Shown one piece after another: positions 25,276 to 35,000 of a stretch of DNA of 64,000 nucleotides. The DNA lies in NCBI GenBank assembly GCA_963704025.1, contig CAVPGP010000001.1, positions 1,178,001 through 1,242,000 of the forward strand, read 5' to 3'. Within the stretch, counting starts at the first letter, position 1. Each line of letters begins with the position of its first letter. The notes under the pieces were generated by a model that saw only the letters and a list, made by a program, of their open reading frames with translations, had not been told where the DNA came from and ran no database searches. The translations under genes and the position numbers were made by a program. The DNA is from CAVPGP01 sp963704025 (GTDB lineage: Bacteria; Actinomycetota; Thermoleophilia; Gaiellales; Gaiellaceae).

Positions 25276-26871
25276 TCAGGCGGGCTCGGGCGCCGGGGGA
25301 GCAGGCGTCTCGCCGTACTCGGACTCGATGCGTGCGAGCTCTTCTTCGGTGCCCTGGGGCACGGGCCCCTTGAACCACTTGTGGGCCGAGACCACGTACC
25401 AGCCGCCGAAGAGCAAGAACGCCCCGCCGACGGTCAGCGGCGCGTAGTTGACGACATCCCAGTTGAAGTCGGAGTTCCACGGGATGCCGGCCGGCACCGT
25501 CGGCATCAGGAAGAGGATGCAGATGATCGCGATCCACAGGATCGCCAGCGGGTCGATCCACTTGTAGTGGTTCCCGAGGTGCCACGCGCCGCGCTCGAAG
25601 CTCTCGCCGGCGCGCCAGCGGAGGTAGATCGGGAACACGAACGCGAGGTAGAGGCCGATCACCGCGATCGACGTGCCGACGAGGTAGCCGACGGCTGCGT
25701 TCGACAGCGTCGGCAGCATCAGCGCCCAGGACAGGACCACGATCGCCCAGACGGCGTGCACCGGCACGCGGAAGCGGTGGGAGACCTGGCGCCAGAGCTT
25801 GTACCCGGGCACGGCCCCGTCCCGGGAGAACGCGAACATCATCCGTGACGCCGAGGTGACCGACGCGATCGTGCAGAACAGCTGGGCCACGACCGCGATG
25901 AAGAGCAGGAACTCCGCCCAGTGCGTGCTCATCGACGTCTGCCAGATGTACGTCACCGCGTTGGCGCCCGCTCCCAGCGTCCCCTGGGTGTCTGGGACCG
26001 CGAAGGTGACTGCGACGAGGAGGATGAAGCCGAAGATCACCGAGACGACGACCGACATCACCATGCCGATCGCTGCGCCCCGTGAAGCGTGTCTCGTCTC
26101 CTCGCTCATGTGCGCCGAGGCGTCGTAGCCCGTGATCGTGTACTGCGCCATCAGCAGCCCGATCCCGAAGACGAACCAGAACGTGAGGCTGCTGAAGTTG
26201 GTGCCGGCGAACCCCGAGTTGTTCAGCGTCTTCGTGAAGACGTAGCCGACCGACTGGTGGTGGTCGGGCACCACGATCAGGATCAGGACGATCACCAGCA
26301 CGCCGATCATGTGCCACCACGCGGAGATGAAGTTCAGCATCGCCGTTACCGGGACCGCGAACAGGTTGATCAGCCCGGCGCCGAGCATGATCAGGCTGTA
26401 GGTGATGAAGATCCAGTTGGTCGTGTTCGGATAGTCGAAGAGCAGGTTCAGCAGCGACGTCGTGAAGATCGCGCAGCCGTACCCGATCGCCGCGGTGACA
26501 GCGATCTGCCCGACGAGGTTGAACCAACCCGTGAACCAGCCCCACGCGGGGCTGCCGAGCTTCGACGCCCAGAAGTACAGCCCGCCGGCCGTCGGGAACG
26601 TCGAAGCGATCTCGCCCATCGCGAGCGAGACGATGATGCAGAAGCCGCCGACGAGCAGCCACCCCCACGTGATCGCGACGGGGCCGCCGTTGTTGAACGC
26701 GATGAAGTACGACGTCAGGCAGCCCGCAAGGATCGAGATGATCGTGAACGAGATCGCGAAGTTCTCGAACCCGCCCATGGCGCGGAAGAGCTCCTGCGCG
26801 TAGCCGAGCTTGTGCAGTTGCGCGGCGTCGTCGAGTTCGTCGCGGCCCGCAGTCCCCGTTCCGGTGGTCAT
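25276..26871 (-). CDS. APC-superfamily amino acid/amine permease
   Basis: 531 residues with 12 predicted membrane helices. The amino-acid/choline transporter signature appears early (GYAQELFRAMGGFENFAISFTIISI), with GLYFWASKLGSPAWGWFTGWFN and GYDASAHMSEETRHASRGAA in the positions typical of GABA/choline-type permeases. The last 50 residues are hydrophilic and acidic. It is divergent from the gamma-glutamylpolyamine synthetase-like gene with an 80-bp shared control region, so import of a polyamine or related amine for that pathway is likely. Confidence 0.88.
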   Translation of the reverse strand: MTTGTGTAGRDELDDAAQLHKLGYAQELFRAMGGFENFAISFTIISILAGCLTSYFIAFNNGGPVAITWGWLLVGGFCIIVSLAMGEIASTFPTAGGLYFWASKLGSPAWGWFTGWFNLVGQIAVTAAIGYGCAIFTTSLLNLLFDYPNTTNWIFITYSLIMLGAGLINLFAVPVTAMLNFISAWWHMIGVLVIVLILIVVPDHHQSVGYVFTKTLNNSGFAGTNFSSLTFWFVFGIGLLMAQYTITGYDASAHMSEETRHASRGAAIGMVMSVVVSVIFGFILLVAVTFAVPDTQGTLGAGANAVTYIWQTSMSTHWAEFLLFIAVVAQLFCTIASVTSASRMMFAFSRDGAVPGYKLWRQVSHRFRVPVHAVWAIVVLSWALMLPTLSNAAVGYLVGTSIAVIGLYLAFVFPIYLRWRAGESFERGAWHLGNHYKWIDPLAILWIAIICILFLMPTVPAGIPWNSDFNWDVVNYAPLTVGGAFLLFGGWYVVSAHKWFKGPVPQGTEEELARIESEYGETPAPPAPEPA

Positions 26872-26902
26872 ACATCCTCCCTCGAGTGGTAACCCCTGCG
26901 CT

Positions 26903-26932
26903 ATTTGACTCTTGCGTCGAATTCCCTGTCAA
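26903..26932 (-). promoter_or_regulatory. Candidate sigma-70 promoter for the APC permease
   Basis: On the minus strand a perfect TTGACA (26927-26932) is followed 18 bp later by TCAAAT (26903-26908), about 32 bp before the permease ATG. TTGAC also occurs in the other orientation at 26905-26909, so the site is partly symmetrical (TTGAC...GTCAA) and could serve a dimeric regulator for both divergent genes. Confidence 0.4.
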
Positions 26933-26951
26933 GGCTTAGACTCGGCGCTCG

Positions 26952-28286
26952 ATGCTGAGCCTCGAGCAACTGCGCGCCGCCGCCGTCGACGGGACGATCG
27001 ACACGGTCTGCGTCGCGTTCACCGACATGCAGGGGCGCCTGATGGGAAAGCGCCTGCACGTGGACTTCTTCCTGGAGGAGGTGGGCGCGGGGCATCCGGT
27101 GGAGGGCTGCAACTACCTCCTGGCGCTGGACATGGAGATGGATCCGGCCCCCGGCTACGAGATCGCGAGCTGGGCGCTCGGCTTCGGGGACTTCGCGCTG
27201 CAGCCGGACATCTCGACGTTGCGCCGTACGCCGTGGCTCGAGGGGACGGCCCTCGTGCTCGCGGATGTGATGTGGGACGACGGCTCCCCCGTCCAGCCGT
27301 CGCCGCGGCAGGTTCTGCGCGCTCAGGTCGAGCGCGCCGCCAAGCTCGGCTATGAGGCCATGTTCGGCTCGGAGCTCGAGTTCTTCCTCTTCAAGGAGAC
27401 CTTCGCCGAGGCGCACGCGAAGCACTACCGCGACCTCACGCCCTCGGTTCCCTACATCCTCGACTACCACGTGCTGGCGACCACCTACGACGAGCCGCTG
27501 ATCAGGCAGATCCGGAACGGGATGCAGGGAGCCGGGCTACGGGTGGAGTCGTCGAAGGGCGAGGCGTGGCCGGGCCAGCACGAGATCAACTTCCGCTACG
27601 CGGATGCGCTGACGTCGGCCGACAACCACGTCGTCTACAAGAACGGCGCCAAGGAGATCGCGTATCTGAACGACTGCTCGATCACGTTCATGGCGAAGCC
27701 GCAGCACACGTCCATCGGCAGCTCGTGCCACATCCACTCGAGCCTCTGGCGCGACGGGGAGAACGCCTTCGCGGGCGAGACGGACGTCTTCAAGCAGTTC
27801 GTCGCCGGCCAGATCGCCTGTGCGCGCGAGCTGGCGATCTTCTTCGCGCCCGCGATCAACTCGTACAAGCGCTACGCGGCCGGGAGCTGGGCCCCGACGA
27901 CGCTGGCCTGGGGGCATGACAACCGCACGTGCGGGTTCCGCGTCGTCGGGCACGGCCAGGCGCTCCGCGCGGAGACCCGGATTCCGGGCGCGGACACGAA
28001 TCCGTACCTCGCGTTCGCGGCGCTGATCGCGGCAGGCCTCTACGGGATCGAGAACGGGCTCGAGCTCGGCCCCGCCTTCGAGGGGAACGCCTACGAATCC
28101 GACATCGCGCGCTTCCCGTCGACGCTTCGCGACGCCGTCGCGGCTCTCGAGCAGGGGACGATGGCGCGCGCGGCTTTCGGCGATCAGGTCGTCGACCACT
28201 ACCTCAACTACGCGAGGACGGAGCAGCGCCTCTTCGACGAGGTCGTCACCTGTTACGAGCGCGAGCGGATGTTCGAACGTGGATAG
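26952..28286 (+). CDS. Glutamine synthetase-family ligase (gamma-glutamylpolyamine synthetase-like)
   Basis: 444 residues. Metal and glutamate binding motifs of the GS fold are present: GSELEFFLFKE, GQHEINF, SSCHIHSSL, RIPGADTNPYLAFAALIAAG. The N-terminus is short (FTDMQGRLMGKRLHV) and the adenylylation loop of GS type I is missing, as in PuuA/GlnA3-type enzymes that glutamylate polyamines or other amines. Immediately downstream a PuuD-like hydrolase overlaps it by 8 bp, which supports the gamma-glutamylation route over ammonia assimilation. Confidence 0.87.
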   Translation: MLSLEQLRAAAVDGTIDTVCVAFTDMQGRLMGKRLHVDFFLEEVGAGHPVEGCNYLLALDMEMDPAPGYEIASWALGFGDFALQPDISTLRRTPWLEGTALVLADVMWDDGSPVQPSPRQVLRAQVERAAKLGYEAMFGSELEFFLFKETFAEAHAKHYRDLTPSVPYILDYHVLATTYDEPLIRQIRNGMQGAGLRVESSKGEAWPGQHEINFRYADALTSADNHVVYKNGAKEIAYLNDCSITFMAKPQHTSIGSSCHIHSSLWRDGENAFAGETDVFKQFVAGQIACARELAIFFAPAINSYKRYAAGSWAPTTLAWGHDNRTCGFRVVGHGQALRAETRIPGADTNPYLAFAALIAAGLYGIENGLELGPAFEGNAYESDIARFPSTLRDAVAALEQGTMARAAFGDQVVDHYLNYARTEQRLFDEVVTCYERERMFERG

Positions 28287-29007
28287 ACGGCCGCTGATCG
28301 GGATCACGTCCTATGTCGAGCCGTCCGTGCGCTGGGGCGTCTGGGAGCTGCCGACTGCGCTCGTCCCGCTGAACTACGTGGAGGCCGTCGAGCACGCGGG
28401 CGGCCGGCCCCTGCTCGTGCCGCCGTCCGCGACGGGGGTCGACGAGACGCTCGATGCTCTCGATGGGCTGATCTTCTCCGGCGGCGCCGACCTCGACCCC
28501 GGCCTCTACGACGCGGAGCCGCACCCGGAGACGATCGGGATCCACGCCGAGCGTGACGCCGCCGAGCTGAAGCTGTTGCAGGCGGCGCTGGAGCGCGACC
28601 TGCCGGTGCTCGCCATCTGCCGGGGCAGCCAGGTGCTGAACATCGCCCGCGGCGGCGACCTCGTCCAGCACCTGCCGGAGGTCGTCGGCGACGAGAAGCA
28701 CAAGCACACACCCGGGTCGTTCGCCGATCACGACGTCGAGGTGGACCCGGACACGAGGCTCCGCGAGATTCTCGGGCCGCGAGCGCCCGTGAAGTCGCAT
28801 CACCATCAAGGGTTCGGTCGGCTCGGCGAAGGTCTGCGCGAGTCCGCGCGTGCCGAGGACGGGACGATCGAGGCCGTCGAGGATCCGTCGAAGCGCTTCG
28901 CCCTCGGCGTGCTCTGGCATCCCGAGGCGGGCGACGACGCCGCGCTGTTCAAGGAGCTCGTGCGCCAGGCGGCGGAGTACCGCGAAGCCGCCGACGGGCG
29001 CGACTGA
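28279..29007 (+). CDS. puuD: Gamma-glutamyl-GABA hydrolase-like class I glutamine amidotransferase (peptidase C26)
   Basis: 242 residues from a GTG overlapping the upstream ligase gene. The nucleophile Cys lies in LAICRGSQVLNIARGG, and the His-Glu pair in VLWHPEAGDD; SGGADLDPGLYDAEPHPET is typical of PuuD-type enzymes, which release glutamate from gamma-glutamyl-GABA. With the synthetase-like gene upstream and aldehyde dehydrogenase downstream it completes most of a gamma-glutamylated polyamine catabolic set. Its 3' side is followed by RAYT-type repeats. Confidence 0.88.
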   Translation: MDRRPLIGITSYVEPSVRWGVWELPTALVPLNYVEAVEHAGGRPLLVPPSATGVDETLDALDGLIFSGGADLDPGLYDAEPHPETIGIHAERDAAELKLLQAALERDLPVLAICRGSQVLNIARGGDLVQHLPEVVGDEKHKHTPGSFADHDVEVDPDTRLREILGPRAPVKSHHHQGFGRLGEGLRESARAEDGTIEAVEDPSKRFALGVLWHPEAGDDAALFKELVRQAAEYREAADGRD

Positions 29008-29028
29008 CGGCGAGCAGGCGCGGGGCCG

Positions 29029-29159
29029 CTCGCCGCTTGCCTGGTCAGACCAACGCGCAAGGAAGCGTGATCTTTCGCTCACATGTGGCTTTCCATGCGG
29101 GCTGGTGTGACGCTTCTTGGTCAGACCAAGTGCAAGGGAAGCGCAACAATCGATCCACA
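29029..29159 (-). repeat. RAYT-associated palindromic repeat pair directly upstream of the transposase
   Basis: In minus orientation this copy aligns without gaps to 4157-4280. Its two palindromes are centred at 29123 (CTTGGTCAGACCAAG, 29116-29130) and 29047 (TGGTCAGACCA core, 29042-29052), again exactly 76 bp apart. Each is flanked by the CGCTTCC(C)TTGC extension. By hand count 33 of 61 bases between the palindromes and 20 of 29 in the outer flank are identical to the other copy. It fills the gap between the PuuD-like gene and the transposase gene. Confidence 0.75.
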
Positions 29160-29199
29160 GCGCGTGCCGGCACGGTCCTTCGCGGCTACCGTCGGAGGG

Positions 29200-29787
29200 A
29201 TGGCTCCGCCGCGGATGGTCGACCCCTACGGCTACTACCACCTCGGCACGAAGGGGAACTTCGGCGACTGGATCTTCCGGGAGCGGCGCGACCGCGAGAA
29301 GTTCCTCCAGCTCTACGAGCGGGCGTCGGGGCGGCAATCCTGGACGACGCTCGACTGGTGCCTGCTGGACAACCACTTCCACTTCCTCGTCAAACTGAAC
29401 GGCGGTGGGCTCTCGGAAGGGATGCGCGAGCTCAACGGCTGCTACTCGAAGTGGTTCAACCTGAAGCACGGGCGCACGGGCCAGGGCCACACCTTCAAGA
29501 ACCGCTTCTTCTCGAAGCTGCTGGCCGGGGAATCGCACCTCCGTGCGGTCATCTCCTACATCGCGCTCAACCCGGTCGAGGCGCGGCTCTGCGATCGCCC
29601 GGAAGCCTGGGAGTGGAGCGGCTGCGCCGCAGCGATGGGGCTGGCAAGCGCGCGGAGGTTCCACGACGTGGCTGCACTGCTCGCGCACTTCGGGCCTGGC
29701 CCCGGTCGGGCATCACGGCGGTACGCCGGGTTCCTCGACGACGCACTGCGCCGGACACGCGTCGCCGTGGTTGAATCGGCGGCGTGA
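29200..29787 (+). CDS. REP-associated tyrosine transposase (RAYT, Y1/HUH family)
   Basis: 195 residues. The HUH motif is H59-F-H61 (LLDNHFHFLVK). The segment YSKWFNLKHGRTGQGHTFKNRF and the catalytic Tyr Y120 in SYIALNPVEARL match RAYT proteins, which nick and join REP-like hairpins. ATG 29200 is chosen because the product then begins with the family-like MAPPRMVDPYGYYHLGTKGN; the purine-rich GGAGGG touches it, so ATG 29215 is possible. Its stop overlaps the aldehyde dehydrogenase start (GTGA), so it is embedded in the catabolic operon. Such genes are usually single-copy and domesticated. Confidence 0.92.
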   Translation: MAPPRMVDPYGYYHLGTKGNFGDWIFRERRDREKFLQLYERASGRQSWTTLDWCLLDNHFHFLVKLNGGGLSEGMRELNGCYSKWFNLKHGRTGQGHTFKNRFFSKLLAGESHLRAVISYIALNPVEARLCDRPEAWEWSGCAAAMGLASARRFHDVAALLAHFGPGPGRASRRYAGFLDDALRRTRVAVVESAA

Positions 29788-31136
29788 GCCTCGTCGTCGT
29801 CAACCCCGCCACCGAGCAGCCGATCGCGGAGCTCGAACCGGCGGGGCTCGAGGAGACGGATCGCGCCGTCGCGGCCGCGAAGGCCGCACTCCCCGCTTGG
29901 CGCGGAGTCGCACCGGGCGACCGGGCGCGATTGCTCCGACGCCTTGCGACGCTGGTTGAGGAGCACGCCGCGGAGCTGGCGCTGGCGGAGACGCGCAACG
30001 TCGGCAAGCCGATCGCCGACGCGCGCGGCGAGGTCGGCATGGTGGCGGACGTCTTCCACTTCTATGCGGGCGCGGTCGACAAGCATCACGGCGAGACGAT
30101 TCCCGTCGCCGGCGGCGTCGACATGACCTTCCGCGAGCCCCTGGGCGTCGTCGGGCTGATCGTGCCGTGGAACTTCCCGATCGCCATCGCGTCGTGGAAG
30201 CTCGGCCCGGCGCTCGCATGCGGCAACACCGTCGTCCTCAAGCCGGCCGAGCTGACGCCGCTGACGGCCTTGCGCCTCGGCGAGCTCGCACTCGAGGCGG
30301 GGATCCCCGAAGGCGTGCTGAACGTCGTCGTCGGGCCGGGCTCCGTCGTCGGCCGGCGTCTGGCCGAGCATCAGGACGTCGCGAAGATCGGCTTCACCGG
30401 ATCCACCGAGGTGGGCCGCACGGTCATGCAGGCCGCCGCGGGGACGATCAAGCGCGTGACACTCGAGCTGGGAGGCAAGTCCGCCAACGTCGTCTTCGCC
30501 GACGCAGACCTGGAGCGCGCCGCCGCCGCGGCTCCCTACGCGGTCTTCGGCAACGCGGGCCAGGACTGCTGCGCGCGCTCGCGGATCCTCGTTGAGCGCT
30601 CCGCCTACGACCGCTTCCTCTCGCTGCTGGTCGACGCGGCGAGTACGGTTCGCCTCGGCGACCCGGAAGACGACGCCACCGAGATGGGACCGCTGATCAC
30701 GGCGGGTCACCGCGAGCAGGTGGCCTCGTTCGTCGACGGCGGCGTGGCGTTTCAGGGAGAGGTGCCCGACGGTGCCGGCTTCTGGTTCCCCCCGACGCTC
30801 GTCGAGGCGCGGAACGACCAGCGCATCGCCAGGGAGGAGGTCTTCGGGCCGGTCGCTGCGGTGATCCCGTTCGAGGACGAGGCCGACGCGATCCGGCTCG
30901 CCAACGACACGCCGTACGGGCTCTCCGGCTCGATCTGGACGCAGAACGGTGCGCGCGCGCTTCGCGTCGCGCGCGCCGTCGACACGGGTGTGCTCTCGAT
31001 CAACTCGAACTCGTCGGTGCGGGTGCAGACGCCGTTCGGCGGCTTCAAGCAGTCCGGCTTCGGCCGCGAGCTGGGTCTACACGCGCTGGAGGGCTACTCC
31101 GAGGTGAAGAACGTCTACTACTCGACGGATCCGTGA
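29784..31136 (+). CDS. NAD(P)-dependent aldehyde dehydrogenase
   Basis: 450 residues from a GTG. Conserved features: VPWNFPIAIASWKLGPALACGNTVVLKPAE, the cofactor turn FTGSTEVGR, the general base Glu in LELGGKSANVVF, catalytic Cys in GNAGQDCCARSR (first of two adjacent Cys) and EEVFGPVAAV. In the Puu-type pathway this enzyme oxidises gamma-glutamyl-aminoaldehyde, which fits its neighbours, but betaine-aldehyde-type substrates cannot be excluded given the amine dehydrogenase and choline-kinase-like genes nearby. Its 3' end overlaps the SDR gene by 4 bp. Confidence 0.92.
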   Translation: MSLVVVNPATEQPIAELEPAGLEETDRAVAAAKAALPAWRGVAPGDRARLLRRLATLVEEHAAELALAETRNVGKPIADARGEVGMVADVFHFYAGAVDKHHGETIPVAGGVDMTFREPLGVVGLIVPWNFPIAIASWKLGPALACGNTVVLKPAELTPLTALRLGELALEAGIPEGVLNVVVGPGSVVGRRLAEHQDVAKIGFTGSTEVGRTVMQAAAGTIKRVTLELGGKSANVVFADADLERAAAAAPYAVFGNAGQDCCARSRILVERSAYDRFLSLLVDAASTVRLGDPEDDATEMGPLITAGHREQVASFVDGGVAFQGEVPDGAGFWFPPTLVEARNDQRIAREEVFGPVAAVIPFEDEADAIRLANDTPYGLSGSIWTQNGARALRVARAVDTGVLSINSNSSVRVQTPFGGFKQSGFGRELGLHALEGYSEVKNVYYSTDP

Positions 31137-31918
31137 GCGGGTCGCGACCGTTGGGGCGGCTCGAGGGCAAGATCGCGGTGATCACCGGTGCCGGCGGCGG
31201 GATGGGCCGCGACGCCGCGCAGGTCTTCTCCGAGGAAGGTGCGTCCGTGTGCGTCGCGGACGTCGACGCCGGGGCCGCGGAGGAGACGGTCGCGGGCTGC
31301 CGCGAGGCATTCGCCGTGCAGGTCGACGTCGCCGACGAGGAGAGCGTGAAGGCCATGATGGCGGCGACGGTCGGTCGCTACGGCGGCATCGACGTGCTCT
31401 ACAACAACGCGGGCATCTCGCCGGCGGACGACGCCTCGATCCTCGAGACGGAGGCCGACGCCTGGGACCGCGTGCAGGCGGTGAACACGAAGGGCGTCTA
31501 CCTCTGCTGCAAGCACGGCATCCCGCATCTGCTCGAGCGCGGGGGCGGCTCGGTGATCAACGTCGCCTCGTTCGTCGCGATCCTCGGCGCCGCAACGTCG
31601 CAGATCTCGTACACGGCCTCGAAGGGCGCCGTCCTCTCGATGTCCCGCGAGCTGGCGGTGCAGTTCGCGCGGCAGGGCGTCCGCGTGAACGCGCTCTGCC
31701 CAGGGCCGGTCGAGACGCCTCTCCTGCTGCGGATCTTCGGCGACGACCCGGCGGCATACGAGCGGCGTCGGATCCACCTGCCCATGGGGCGTCTCGCCAG
31801 GCCCCGGGAGATCGTCAACGCGGCGCTCTTCCTCGCGAGCGACGAGTCTTCGTACGTGAACGGTGCCACGTTCCTCGTCGACGGCGGCATCACCGCGGCG
31901 TACGTGACGCCCGAGTAG
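31133..31918 (+). CDS. Short-chain dehydrogenase/reductase
   Basis: 261 residues from a GTG. Classical SDR motifs: cofactor loop ITGAGGGMGRDAAQV, NNAG in LYNNAGISP, the active-site SYTASKGA (Tyr-xxx-Lys), and the C-terminal NGATFLVDGGI. It is likely NAD-dependent because an Asp (VADVDAG) follows the second strand. It is the last gene of the amine catabolic block, translationally coupled to the aldehyde dehydrogenase. The exact alcohol or ketone substrate is unknown. Confidence 0.92.
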   Translation: MSGSRPLGRLEGKIAVITGAGGGMGRDAAQVFSEEGASVCVADVDAGAAEETVAGCREAFAVQVDVADEESVKAMMAATVGRYGGIDVLYNNAGISPADDASILETEADAWDRVQAVNTKGVYLCCKHGIPHLLERGGGSVINVASFVAILGAATSQISYTASKGAVLSMSRELAVQFARQGVRVNALCPGPVETPLLLRIFGDDPAAYERRRIHLPMGRLARPREIVNAALFLASDESSYVNGATFLVDGGITAAYVTPE

Positions 31919-32045
31919 ACGACCCGCCCTCCGGAAATGGCTCCAATTTGCGGTTTTCCCGGGCCGAACTGACCGAACGGGTAGCGCGGAGACTCCCTGT
32001 TCGGCCATTGCCCGGGCAAGGCGCCGAAGGCATAACGGGTGAAGC

Positions 32046-35000
32046 TTGCTCGAGCTCGCTCCGCCACGCGTTCGTCCGCTCCCGATCGACGCAGCTCGCC
32101 GGGTCTGGCCGCGCGCGCTCTGGGTCGCTCTGACGCTCGTCGTCGGCATAGGCGTCGCAGCCGTCGCGATGCGTCTCCTCGCGTCCTCACCGCCCGAGGC
32201 ACCGCCGATGGTCCTGAGCGCGGTCGGGCCGGTGGACGCGGGCGCGCCGCTCGCGCGGGTGTCCGGCGGCGTCGAGTCAAAGGCCCTCGAGAGCGGCCTC
32301 TCGGTCGCGTCGCGGACGGCGCGGATCTCACTGGCCGCCGACGGTGTCGCCGGCGCGTGGATGCCACGTCGCGACGGCGCGCTTCGGCCGACGTCGTTCG
32401 GTCACGAGGCGGTCGTCTTCCGCCGTGGCGAGACGGAGGAGCTGCTCGCTGTTCAGCAGCGGCTCGGCACGCACACCTGGCGCTGGGAGCTCCAGTCCGG
32501 CGCGCTGACCCCCCGACTCGGCGCGGACGGGGCGATCTCGTTCCGCGGAGGCCACCGCCTGGCCCCGCTTGCGATCGCGCCGCCTGTCGTCCTGGACGGC
32601 GCGGGCCGGGACGTCACTCCGGCCGGGCTGCGCTGGTCGCTCGAGCAGAAGCAGAACCGCTGGTGGCTCGCGCTCCGGCTCGACGACACGAGGCTCCCGC
32701 TGCCCTACGTGATCGACCCGACCGTGACGCACCGCGGCTCCGTGGCGACCAACAACGGCGCCGCCGGCGCTACGAGCATCGCGTTGACGATGCCGACCGG
32801 CTTCCTGCCCCGCGACCTGCTCGTCGCCGAGCTCGCGGTGCGCGGCGGCACGGACGTCACCGTCACGCCGCCGGACGGCTGGACACAGGCGTTGAACGCG
32901 ACCGACACCACGCTCCTCCGCCAGGTCACCTACTACCACGTCGCCGCCGCGGGCGATCCCGCCTCGGCGACGTTCACGTTCTCCGGCACGGCCCCGACGC
33001 AGCAGGCGGTCGGCGGGGTGAGCGCGTTCTACGGGATGAAGACGACCTCCCTCGTCGATGCGTTCTCCTCGGCGGCCGCGAACGGGACCTCGACGAGCGC
33101 CTCCGCGCCGGCGATCACCACGCAGGCGCCCGGCTCGCTGCTGCTCGGCGCGTTCGCCTCCGCCACGGGCACGACGTTCTCCACGGCGAGCGGCATGAGC
33201 GAGCGCGTCGACGCGCAGTCCGCGTCCGCGACGGCGACGCTCCGCGCGAGCGTCGCCCTCGACAGCAGCACCGTCGCGGCCGCAGGCTCCACGGGCGCCA
33301 AGTCGGTCACGATCGCGTCGTCCCATTGGCTCGCGCACCTCCTCTCGTTCCGCGCCGACGACGTCGCGCCGGAGGCGCCGATGAACGACCCCGGGCCGAT
33401 TCTGCGCGGAACCGTCACCTTCGTCTCGGTCGCGAGCGACGCCGACTCGGGTGTCGCGCGGGTGCAGTTCCAGCGCGCCGTCGCCGGCTCCGGCAGCTGG
33501 GTGAACGCCGGCAGCGCGGTCACCGTGGCTCCGTACCAGCGGGCGTTCAACACGAGCTCGATCGCCGACGGACTCTACGACTTTCGCGCCGTCGTCACGG
33601 ACAACGCGGCCAACGTGACCAACTCGGCCGCCTTCGCAGGCGTCCGTGTCGACAACACGCTGCCGACGTCGACGACGACATTCCCGGCGAGCTCGGGGGT
33701 CTACGGCGCCACGGCCTGGAGCACCGGCTGTGCGACGGCCGGTCTGTGCGGCACGGTCGCGGACGCCGGCTCAGGGCTCCAGCTCGTCGACCTCTCGTTC
33801 CGGCGCTCGAGCGGCGGGCTCTACTGGAATGGCTCCTCCTTCGCCTCGACCACCGAGGTCTTCAACCCGGTCTCCGTGAGCAGCGGCAACTGGTCGTTCC
33901 CCTTCTCTTCGGCTTCGTTCCCGGCGACCGGCTCGTACGTGCTCAAGCTCCGCGCGACCGACAACGCCGGCAATGTGGCGACGTTCTCCCGCACGTTCAC
34001 GTACGACCTGACCGCGCCGAACACCACGATCACCTCGACGCAGCCGGCATCGACGAACGCCACGTCGATCTCGATCACGTTCACGTCGTCCGAGGGCGGG
34101 AGCAGCTTCGAATGCCAACTCGACGGCGCCGCCTACCAGCCCTGCACGAGCCCGAAGACCTACTCGGGGTTGGCGGACGGCGTCCATCAGTTCGCCGTCC
34201 GCGCGACCGATCCCTCCGGGAACACCGACGCGACCCCCGCGGCGACGTCGTGGCGCGTCGACACGCACGCGCCGGCGATCACGCTCACCGCTCCCGTGGC
34301 GGGGGCGACGGTCTCGTCGACCGTCACCGGCACCGCGACCGCGAGCGACGACGTCGCCGTCGTGGGCGTGCAGTTCGCCGTCGACGGCGTCGCACTCGGC
34401 GCCGAAGACAAGACGGCGCCGTATACGGTCTCGTGGAACACGCGGCTGACCACCACGGGCCTGCATACGGTCAGCGCTCTCGCGCGGGACGCGGCCGGAA
34501 ATACGGCGAGCGCTCAGGCGCAGGTTCGGGTCGACAACAACGGTGTCCGCGGGCCTGGTCTGCTCGCCGCCTACAGCTTCGACGAGGGCCAGGGCGGGAC
34601 GGCGTCGGACGCATCCGGGAACGGGCGGACCGGGACGATGGTCGGAGCCGGCTGGACGTCCGGCAAGAACGGCTCGGCCGTGTTCCTCGACGGCGTCGAC
34701 GACCGCGTCGACCTGCCGCAGCTCGGCACCTTCTACCGCACGGCCTTCACGTTCGAGGGCTGGGTGCTGAAGCGCGGCACGCGAAAGGACGTGACCGTGA
34801 TGGGCTCGTGGGACGGCGGCGGGCCGATGATCTGGGTCGACAACGCGAACGGCCGCTACATGCTCACGCTCGGGGCCGACTCGGCCAACTATCTCGATTC
34901 CGGCCGTACGCCGGCCGTCGGCAGCTGGCAGCACGTCGCCGGCACGTGGGACGGAGCGACGGCACGGCTCTACCTCGACGGAGTCCAGGTCGCGAGCCGC

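Noticed and set aside
29083..29199. Upstream in-frame ATG that would extend the RAYT protein by 39 residues
   Set aside because: The extension is translated from the palindromic repeat itself and lacks similarity to RAYT N-termini; ATG 29200 gives the family-typical start.
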